A stretch of 64,000 nt of DNA from Gongronella butleri (lineage: Eukaryota > Mucoromycota > Mucoromycetes > Mucorales > Cunninghamellaceae): contig JAIWZP010000052.1 in NCBI GenBank assembly GCA_025201375.1, positions 124,001-188,000 of the forward strand. The letters run 5' to 3'. A program made the position numbers and the translations under genes. A model generated the notes under the pieces. The model searched no databases and was not told the DNA's origin. It saw nothing but the letters and a program-made list of their open reading frames with translations. Position 1 is the stretch's first letter, and each line of letters opens with the position of its first letter. Of this stretch, positions 55,802 to 64,000 are shown in pieces.

Positions 55802-56518
55802 ATGAAGCAAGCAAAAACGCTACAATACACGCTTGCACTGCTGAAGCCGGATATTTGTGCCAATGCTGCCCTTGTGCCCGCCATTCAACAAGCTATGAAA
55901 GAAAACAACCTGCAAATTGTCCAAAAAAGAGACGTTTTATGGTCTGAGGCTGACGCTGCCGCTTTTTACGCCGAACACAAGGGCAAATTCTTTTATCAGC
56001 GGCTATGCGGCTACATGACGAGGTAGCCATGGGAGCCTGGGGTTGCCAATTCATGCCATTGTCGCAACAAAGAGCCATTCTTACCTTTTTTTTCTCTCTC
56101 TTTTTTATTCACCCAGTGGCCCCTTTCAAGCATATATTCTCGCGTCTCCCAATGCAATTCAAGATTGGCGTCGCTTGATTGGCCCCACGCATCCTGTCAG
56201 GTACCCAAAAAGAAAAAAAGAAAGGAGAAAAAGAAAAAGGCAGTAAAAAGAGCAAAAAGCACGACTGACATGCTGAATTAGGGCAAGAGTGATGCAGCCA
56301 TCGACATTGCGTGCATTGTACGGCTTGACAGACACGCGGAATTCCTTCCACGGCTCAGGTACAACAATGAGAGAGAAGCGCGTGCGTGTGGTTTGCTTCT
56401 TGCTCACACTCGTTTTTCCTTGATTTGGCTAGATTCTATTGACACGGCGCGACAGGAGCTCCAATTCTTTTTTCCAAAGTTTGACGTGCACCATGCATCT
56501 GCTTATTGCCGCGCATGA
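55802..56518 (+). CDS. Nucleoside diphosphate kinase-like, NME6 type
   Basis: Exons 55802-56022, 56117-56200, 56282-56358 and 56433-56518 give 468 nt, 155 aa, one NDK domain. TLALLKPDI opens the fold, KGKFFYQRLCGYMTSGPFQA is the Kpn-type loop region, WRRLIGPTHPVRARVMQPST the nucleotide head, and LRALYGLTDTRNSFHGSDS carries the catalytic His and the NME6-style LTDTRN-HGSDS motif in place of the group I form. The FFP..D ending also fits NME6. Group II NDKs often have weak kinase activity; NME6 works in mitochondria in animals, but no targeting peptide is obvious here. Confidence 0.93.
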
Positions 56519-56732
56519 ATTAGAGTTTGCGCCCCCTGGAGGCGTGCGCCCTAGAAAAACATCCATTTTTAGCTTGCTTTGCGTTGCACAAACGATTCCC
56601 CCACAGTAGATTAAATATTTTTTTCGTTTTTAATATTGGATTTTTGGCTTTTTCTTCCCTTTTCTTCCCATTCCTTTTTTTTTTTTTTTTTGCCTTTTTT
56701 TCCTCTCCTTTCCACCTCTTTTCTTTTTTTGC

Positions 56733-59700
56733 ATGTATTCCAAATCCTCCGCCGCCGACTCTGATGTGCTCATTGCTGGCGCCGGCCCCAATGGTCTTTT
56801 CACTGCTCTGCTGCTTTGCCACATGAACATTTCAGTGCGCATCATCGGTAAAGGATCGTCCTTTCACGCCTCTCCGCATCCAACTGGACTTTTTTTTGGA
56901 AAGAGGAAAATATGAGCTGACATTTTTGCAATTGTTTTATTATTTGTTTTTTCTCTCTTTCTCTCTCGCTTTTCCCCACAGACAAGCGCAAGCGCGACGC
57001 GTTGCCGGCGCCATTGAAGGGCGGCAGCCAGCCACGGCATCGATACGAACAAGGGCCATGCAATCAATCGAGTGATCATTACGCAAACACGCTTGTACTG
57101 CTGTCGCCGCGCACATTGCAGCTGCTTGCACTTGTTGGTCTGTTTGACATTATCAAGGCGCGCGGACGGCGGCACAGCCAGGTGCAATTATTCTCATCGA
57201 CGACGGTCACGTCCACGTCCATGGACATGTCGGCCATGGCCAGCCTGATTGACACGTTTGCGCTCTGGGACAACAAAACGACCGACTACAATTTTGCATT
57301 GTCCATCGATAAGAAGCAGCTGTGCGACATTCTCGAATCCGCGCTCCACCAGCGCCACGGCATCCAGGTCGACTATGGCCACACGCTCGTCAAAAAGACA
57401 AATCACCACGTTGGCTCGGACATGGTCATTTGCGATCTGCAATCAAGAACAAGTCGCAATCACCTGACGACACACACTTGGCGCTGTCTCTACTTGATTG
57501 CATCGGACGCAAAATCGAATTTGGTGCAACAACAGATGGCGGGTAAGGCAATTGACTCATGCATGGGTGCTCAAGCCATGTTTACTCCACAAAAAAAAAA
57601 AAAGAGCCATTGCCTCCCCCTTTGCTATTGTGTTCTCTTTTCTCGTTGCTCAATTTTTTCCTCTTTTTTTTTGGGGGGAGGGTTGCCACAGCGTCCATGT
57701 CGTCGCTCAATCGCAAAAAGAAATCAAAGACCAAAGTGTATTCCATCATGGCGCGTGTGGAAACCAATTATCCTGAAGCTCAGGCGCTGTCCATCATTTC
57801 TAAGCCCGAAGCTAGTCTATTTATGCTAGGTAACAAAAGGGGGAAAGAGAAAAGCGCGTGAAAAACCCAGGATCTCTATTTTTTGTGTCACACATGCTCA
57901 CTGAACGTGCCATTTCATCTGCTAGTGCATGAATCTTATTTTTCGTTTGTGCTACAACCATCTGTCGTGAACGACGTAGCTCCGCTCGATTTGGCCGCGT
58001 GCCAGCAACTGATCCAGCGCATTTTGCAGCCACACACCATCGAATTCCTTGAAACGTACGATTTTAGCTACTTTCATGGCGTGCCGCCCACGGCTGACCA
58101 GCAACAAATGCTCTTGGACTCGCGCTACTTTTTGCTCGGTAATGCGTCGCAGCCGACGTTCCCTCCGGGCTGGTTTTCGACGGATCTGGGCTTTGAACAA
58201 GCGATGAATCTGTCCTGGAAGCTGAATTTGCATCTGCAGCGACGATCGACCCCGCATCTACTCAACACGTACCAATCCGAGACGCGACTGCGGCGCAAGG
58301 ATGCGTCGGCGGCATCACAGCTCGTGCCTGGCGTGCACCGGCTGATGAAAGCGTGTCACCACGAGGATGCAAGCGTTTTGCTGCAGGAGCATCGATCGTG
58401 CTTCACTGGCGGCATGCTCCTCGAGGACAATATCTTGAATTGGAATTGCCCGCGCTCTTTGCAGGTCCACCGCGGCGCCGTAGGCACGCTCGCACCCAAT
58501 GCACGCATGAAACCATACAATTTGCAACAACTTGCCGTCAAGGCACGCAACAACCAGTTGCGCCAGCACCAGCTCACACAAAAGAAGAAACATAGTGTCT
58601 CTGTGAACAGCCTGTCGTCCAACGAAGATGATCCCGCCACCTCACCCACAACGAAACGTTCGTTTTTCCGCCAATTGCTCCCATTCTCCAAGAAAAAGCC
58701 ATTGGCGGACACCGCGCCAAGCCCGTCACCCGTCTCGTTCAACTTGTCCATCCCGCCGCCACCATCGACACCGTCGCTCGCGCCAACAAACACGGGCAAT
58801 GCGTCAAACAACACGAATTCCGATAAATGGCGCCGCATCAAAGCAAACCATTACTTTTTATGGGACGAGATCGCGTCGCACCGGCAAATCCAGCAATCCA
58901 GCGTCAATAACAACAACAGCAGCAACAATGGCAATGTCAATGGCAATGCGAATGGCAACGGTAGCAAAGCCAATGCCTCCAACAAGTCGTTTGCGACCTT
59001 TACACTGCTCATTTTGTGCGGCTCGCTGACGGATCCCGGCAATGTCATGGCGCTCAAGCGGTTTGGAAGGCACCTGGACCAGGCCAACTCGTTTTTGCGC
59101 CAATTCGAATACGCAAACCATGTGCCGTCGCATCAACCGCGTCGATCCACATCGACACCCACGCAAAATCAGCAACCTTCGCATCACCATTATTACGCGT
59201 CGACCCCCTTGCCGCCCTTACCTACGGGCTACGCGTCCGTGACACCCACGGACGTGACGCCGCCCTTGTCGGCCGCATCCACCACGTTTTCCTTTGGAAA
59301 AACGCAATCACACGCGCAATACGACTTTTTATTGTCGCCGCCAACATCGCCCATGACCCCGTTGGACAATTCACGCATTTCGACATTCACGCACTTGTCG
59401 TCGTCCACCGCATCATCGTCGACAACGACCAATGGCTACGCACCGTCGTTTAGGCGGTCGTCAAGCGCATCATCGTCATCGTCAGCGCCATTGGCGACTC
59501 TACCGCTACATTACGCGTCATCTGCAGGCGACCACGGCGACACGGCGCCTCTCTTCTCCTTTACCTACTTGACGGTGTCCCCCAAACCGGTGTGTTCCGC
59601 GTTTATTGCAGAACAAACACCACAAGCGCTTGATCAGCTTTTCCCTGCAGGGCTGGATCGCGTCTTTTTGGACCACGACCATCAGGCACACAGTCTGTAC

Positions 59701-59886
59701 ACTGAGGATGACCAACAGGCGCCACTGGCCGTCGTCATCCGGCCCGATGGTTACATTGGTGCCAAATTCAGCCTCAATGACGACAAACAACTTTACCAGA
59801 TGAACCGTTACTTTGATGGCTTCTTGCTGCCCATTGTCGACATGCATTCCGCGGCCGCCATGGTCGCCAATGATTTTATTTTCTAA
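56733..59886 (+). CDS. FAD-monooxygenase-like protein with degenerate flavin motifs and long inserts
   Basis: Exons 56733-56847, 56982-57542, 57692-57829 and 57926-59886 give 2775 nt, about 924 aa, against roughly 600-650 for phenol-hydroxylase-type enzymes. The Rossmann GxGxxG is intact (VLIAGAGPNGLFTALLL). The second flavin signature, usually YLIGADGARS, reads CLYLIASDAKSNLV, and the third, usually FLAGDAAH, reads YFLLGNASQPTFPPGWFSTD followed by EQAMNLSWKLNLHL. Both have lost key residues (GD to GN; AH to SQ). About 300 residues of Ser/Pro/Asn-rich sequence are inserted (58560-59540) before a C-terminal thioredoxin-like-style end (AVVIRPDGYIGAKFSL). A non-enzymatic or altered flavoprotein is plausible. 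Confidence 0.82.
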
Positions 59887-60217
59887 TTTATGCCACCCAC
59901 ACTCCCTTCATTTGTCAGTCTTTCCTTCTGCTTCTCTCTCTCCCTTTTTGCCTCCTTGGCTTACTTAATATTTAGTCTGTCATCTAATTTTTATAATAAT
60001 TAAAAACAATCTGTGAATAAGCTTCGCAGCGTGGGCTTGGGAAGGCGGGAAAAGGGAACCGATCGTCTGTGCGACGCGTGTCACCCGGGGCATTGGCGCG
60101 TGTGAGAGCCATTTGGGGCACAAACATTTTTCGATGCCAATGGGTTCTATGAGATGCTTTTTATTGACGAGGATTCGATGGAATGCTGTAAAAAAATAAA
60201 AAATAAAAAAAAGAAGA
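59887..60217. other. Intergenic between convergent genes
   Basis: 331 bp between the stops of the FAD-like gene and NOC2. A/T-rich at 59965-60010 with TAATAATTAAAAAC-type sequence suited to 3' ends. No gene. Confidence 0.45.
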
Positions 60218-63035
60218 TTATGCAAGCACGTACGACTCGGCTTCCGCGTCAATGGGGGCGAAATCCACGCGCGATCGCTGCAATAGTACAGAGTTGGACT
60301 TGGCCTCCAGCTATAGGAAAAAAAGGAGCGTGTGCGACAAGAGAATTAAGGGTGTTAATGAAAGGTAACACAGCGCGGTACTCGCTCATGCAAAAAGAAG
60401 AGCAAATGCTCCTAATCCTCCTTTGATTTCCCGTCGTCTTACCGTGTGGACCAATTTGAGCAATTTGCCATTCCCCTTGACATTGCCAGATTTCTTCACA
60501 AAGCGCTTGATCTGAGAGCACAAAAGAAAAAAAAAATAGGTGAGACACGCGCACAGATCCAAAAGAGCTGCACTTACGCCAACAATGGCAGGGATGGCCA
60601 GCTCAGGGAAAGACAGATCGTGGTAGTAGGGCGAAAGTGCAAGGTCCATGGCAGCGACCACTTGCTCAATGATGCCATCCTAAGAAAACAACAACAACGA
60701 CAAAAAAAAAAAATGAGAATTTTGGCTTCTTTTGCGTTTTTTTTTTCTTTCTCTTGTACCTGATACACGCGGCCGTGCAGATACGTCTTTGGCGCGCGGA
60801 GAATCACGTCCCAGTCGAGCGCCTTGGCGGTCGATGGCTTGGCCTTGTTCTGCAGCTCCGTGCTATTGAGAACCTCGAGAATATAGGGCACCAGCGTGAT
60901 GTAGGCCTTGGTGGCGCGGCTCAGTGACGCGAGCGACTTGAGAATGTGGAATCGAAGGGGGTAGTATTGAGCGGTCGGGATCAATCTACAAAAAAAAAAA
61001 AAGGCGAGGGTAAGCGTACCATGTCGCGAATTATTTTTCGTTTTTCATCTTTTTCTTTTGTTTTACCGGACAGCACCAAGGGCCACCTGCGACAATGGAT
61101 AGATGAGGGACTTGAGGGGTGACTCTTGGTCCGTGTCATCGCTGGGCTGGCAGTAGGTGGCAAGGACGTTTGTCCAAAAATCGATACAATGGATGTATTG
61201 CCAGTTGTACACGGCCTTGTATGTCTCATCGGAGCGGGTTTGCATGGCACCGCGCAAGTGGACGGCCAATTGGCGGATGTAGACAAATGCTTGCTGGTAG
61301 CTGGCGTCGTGGTCGAGGCCAAACAGATCGACGGCAAGATTGCGCATCAAATTGATCGACGGCAGCGTGTGCGCATTCGTGTTTTTGCACGTGCGCACAA
61401 ATTCAAGGTACGTGTATTTAAGGCACAGGTCCAACATTGGCTCGTCCTTGTCCTTTTTCTGGCTGGTATGATGGCTCGTCGACGCGAGAGACCGGATCGC
61501 AAGGAAGCTCTGGATGCGCACATTGTCCGACGACCCCATGCTCGAGTACATGTTCAGCAGCACCTACAGGGAGAGGAATAAACGAAGGTCAGCACCGTGA
61601 AATGCGGGGGAGGGGCTCAATTGAGAAGAAAGACACGCCTTTGCAATTCTTTTTTCGCGTTTTTCGATTTTTTTTTTTTTTTTTTTTTTTTTTTACCTTG
61701 AGATAGTCCTTGGGGAGGCGCTCAAAGCAGACCCAATAGGCGGTGCACTTTTCGGCCTCTTGAACAGCAAGATATTGCATGTTGACGTCGGTAAGCGACT
61801 TTAAAAGATAGAGCATGTTGTGCAAATAGGACTTGACCATGGATTGGAGGTGCGACCACGACTTGGACTTGCGCGGGTTGGCGCCGGGCTTGCTCTTCAG
61901 ATGACGGTCAAAGACAATGGGCGCGTAGTGCATGGCGGACGTGAGAACCTTGTTGAAAACCTCGGGATCGACGATTTTGTACACAAAATTGTGCTTTTCG
62001 CGCTCTTCCTCGTCGTTCATCTTGGTCGCCGACTTGAAGGCGGCAAACAGGCGTCGCGCCGCCTTGATGTCGCCCTTTTTTTCAATCTGCGCCACCCACG
62101 ACGCCAACATGGACGCAGTGACCGTCGTCAAGTCCGCGTCGTCAAAGCCGCCCATGTCGTCTGCGTCCGATTCCTCCTCGGCCGACTCATCGTCCTCTTG
62201 CTCCTCGGCGTCACTGCCCGCGTCACCGGCCTCCTCGTCGGACATGTCGAAATCGAGCAACTCGGCATCTTCCTTGGACAAATACTTGTAAAACTCGGGA
62301 TCGCGCTTCTTGAGCTCCTCCATCTCTTGCTTGTGGCGTTCCGCGTCGCGCTTAAGCTTCTCCTTGCTGTCGCCGCCCTCCTCATCGTCATCATCGCTGT
62401 TCGAGGCGTCATCGGACGCGCTGTCGTCGTCGTCTTTTTCGCTTTCGTCTTTTTCGTCTTCGTCTTCCTCGGTGTCCAATTCCATCTCGACGTCGTCCGA
62501 GTCGCTGGCCTCTTGCGCTTGCTCCTCGACCTCATCGACGACCTCGTCCATGCTACTGTCGCCATCCTCGTCGACAACATCTGCTTTGGTGGCCGATTTG
62601 GGCGCGGGCGCGCTGAAAAAGGCGTCATCGTCATCGCTGTCCGAGCCAACCTCCACCTGGTCGATCTGGTCAAGCTCCTTGTCGAGCAGCTCGTTGTTCG
62701 CGGCTGTCGCAAAGCCCCCGCCAAAGAAATCGTCCACAGACATCGTCCTTTAAAGGAGAAAAAAAGAATGAAATTAGCCTTTTGAGATTTCCCCTTCCCC
62801 CTTCCCCCATTGTCACTTACTTTTTGCTCTTCTTGCCCTTTTCCTTGGCCTTGGGCGACTCCTTCTTGCTCACCTTGGACGCTAAAAAGAACAAGAAAAA
62901 TATGAGCCGGGCAAAAAAAGACCGGATCTCGCGGTGTTTACCTTGCTTTTGCACCTTGGCCTTGCCAGAGTCGTGCTTGGAAGCCTTGCCGTGTTTCTTG
63001 CCGCCTTTTTTAGCTTGCGCTTTGTTCTTGCCCAT
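60218..63035 (-). CDS. NOC2: Nucleolar complex protein 2 (60S ribosome assembly)
   Basis: Works with Noc1/Noc3 in maturation and export of pre-60S particles. Exons 63035-62942, 62881-62821, 62747-61697, 61563-61067, 60985-60760, 60679-60578, 60511-60443 and 60310-60218; 2193 nt, 730 aa. The N-terminus is Lys-rich (MGKNKAQAKKGGKKHGKASK), followed by long acidic Asp/Glu/Ser stretches and FYKYLSKEDAELLDFDMSDE. The Noc2 domain follows: YWVCFERLPKDYLKVLLNMY, CLKYTYLEFVRTCKNTNAHT, INLMRNLAVDLFGLD, YIRQLAVHLRGAMQT, YNWQYIHCIDFWTNVLA, LIYPLSQVALGAVRL, YYPLRFHILKSLASLS and HDLSFPELAIPAIVG. The GC-rich antisense ORFs across the acidic exon are shadows. Confidence 0.96.
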
Positions 63036-63340
63036 CGCTGATCGATCAAAAAGTGAGAAAAAAAGAAGTAAAAGGGGACAAAGAAGAGAATAGCGAAGAA
63101 ACCCCGCCCGGCTCGAAGCCACTTTTTCAAGGCCGAGCGGAGTTCTCAATTTTAAATTCCGCGTCTCTGCGCCTTCAGACGCGCCCCTGAAAGCCTTGTT
63201 TTCGAGAATGGGTGTACCCCTTTTTTTGTGCAAACGGCCATGGTCAGGTCTTTTTTTATTAATATTTTTGTGGCGCACAATGGCTAGTCCACCACATTGC
63301 AAAATTCAAAGAATAATTTTACGTATTCAGCAACAAACGT
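63036..63340. other. Intergenic, NOC2 promoter side
   Basis: 305 bp, no gene. Contains A/T-rich TTTTTTTATTAATATTTTTG near 63250. Confidence 0.4.
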
Positions 63341-63682
63341 CTAGAAAGGTCCGTCGACGCAGCTGTACTCGGCCGTGCCAATATTGTTCCAGCCTTTGGC
63401 ATCGACGAAGCGGCTTTTATTGTCATTATCGCTGCAATGCAATCTGCATCCTTCCACAGTGAATAAAAGCACATTGTATTGGCCAGTGGCGCGTACAGAG
63501 ACGAGTCTGGTTTGGAAGAAACTTGGTAGCAAGCAACAATCTTGGTACCCACACGAGAACGACTGGCATTGCCCCGTGAATCCTTTACCGGAGCAGCCGT
63601 AGATTTTCAGATCCTAGCTACGAACCAGCAGAGTGCACAGGGAGAGCATCAAGAGAAGTACATTCAACATCATTTTTGCCAT
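63341..63682 (-). CDS. Small secreted cysteine-rich protein with in-frame TAG or 39-nt intron
   Basis: ATG at 63682 starts a signal peptide (MAKMMLNVLLLMLSLCTLLV). The same frame meets TAG at 63616-63614 and then continues open to 63341 as CSGKGFTGQCQSFSCGYQD, CCLLPSFFQTRLVSVRATG, EGCRLHCSDNDNKSRFVDAK and GTAEYSCVDGPF. Eight cysteines follow the signal peptide, as in small secreted fungal proteins. A GTAGCT...GTAAAG intron of 39 nt (about 63623-63585) would remove the stop and keep the frame, but it is shorter than any other intron I read here. Function unknown; could be a nonsense-mutated pseudogene. Confidence 0.55.
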
Positions 63683-64000
63683 TCCAAACGAGCAACGAGC
63701 AACGAGCAAAGAAAAAGAAAAAGAAAAGAAAAAAAAGTACGGAAATCCAAAAAAAAGGACTACTTGCATTTTGTGATTTAGCATCATGCAGCCGCCTTTG
63801 GATGATCCTTGCCTCCTTTTTGATCGATCGCAGTCATGCATGGATTCGTAAAAATAGCAAAAAAAAGGACGAAAAAAGGCTGTATTTCTAGCTTGGTTCA
63901 GGAGAATAAAGCCGATATTACAATACGATCTACAGTTGTCCAGACCGAGTGCGCAAATAAAGGAGCTCCATGCATGAGGCGTGTGTGAATATAGTCCCTT
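63683..64000. other. Right-edge gene-free sequence
   Basis: A/T-rich promoter side of the small secreted gene (AAAAAGAAAAAG tracts 63715-63735) and edge sequence with AATAAA at about 63905. No gene recognised. Confidence 0.35.

Noticed and set aside
61820..62785. 321-aa plus-strand ORF antisense to NOC2
   Set aside because: Mirror of the acidic GAC/GAG/TCG codons of NOC2, giving Leu/Val/Ala-rich sequence; no domain.

Overview
The window is nuclear DNA from a fungus. It carries about 20 protein genes, most split by short spliceosomal introns (roughly 50-130 nt), and many introns contain A or T homopolymers. The gene set is fungal: a Rom2-type RhoGEF with DEP, DH, PH and CNH domains, a Tgl3/4/5-type patatin lipase, an Nha1-type Na+/H+ antiporter, a Met30/SconB-type F-box WD40 protein, a Mub1/SamB MYND protein, Alg5, Noc2, Pop1, Ret3 and p24. 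Intron style and low-complexity inserts suggest an early-diverging filamentous fungus, possibly Mucoromycota; that placement is inference. Exon limits were read by eye and checked for frame closure, and single-base errors are possible.

Layout. 1-6.3 kb, minus strand: 5' part of a PMS1/PMS2 MutL homologue (runs off the left edge), ALG5, and two tandem omega-like GSTs. 6.3-11.8 kb: gene-free repeat island (dispersed repeat R1, tandem ~495-bp repeat R2, a hairpin-forming minisatellite, many TACTGTA-type motifs). 11.8-28.5 kb: POP1, zeta-COP, a gene-poor stretch with a tRNA-like relic, the TAG lipase divergent from the RhoGEF, a secreted periplasmic-binding-protein-like gene broken by a 17-bp duplication, and a small basic ORF. 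28.5-38.4 kb: second repeat island, holding a compact 3.78-kb element with 244-bp terminal direct repeats. It encodes a DDE transposase with a C-terminal chromodomain and, divergently, a protein with replication-initiator-like motifs. 38.4-50.9 kb: MET30-like, NHA1-like, a small membrane protein, MUB1-like, p24, and a small secreted Cys-rich gene. 50.9-52.5 kb: third, small repeat island (R2 and R3). 52.5-64 kb: a Cid1/Trf-type nucleotidyltransferase, an NME6-like NDP kinase, an unusual FAD-monooxygenase-like protein, NOC2, and a Cys-rich secreted gene with an in-frame stop or a tiny intron.

The genes are mostly unrelated housekeeping functions: mismatch repair, N-glycosylation, RNase P/MRP, COPI/COPII traffic, cell-wall signalling, lipid turnover, ion homeostasis, sulphur control, ribosome assembly and RNA tailing. 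No biosynthetic cluster is evident. The most novel object is the direct-repeat-flanked two-gene element at 31,027-34,804.
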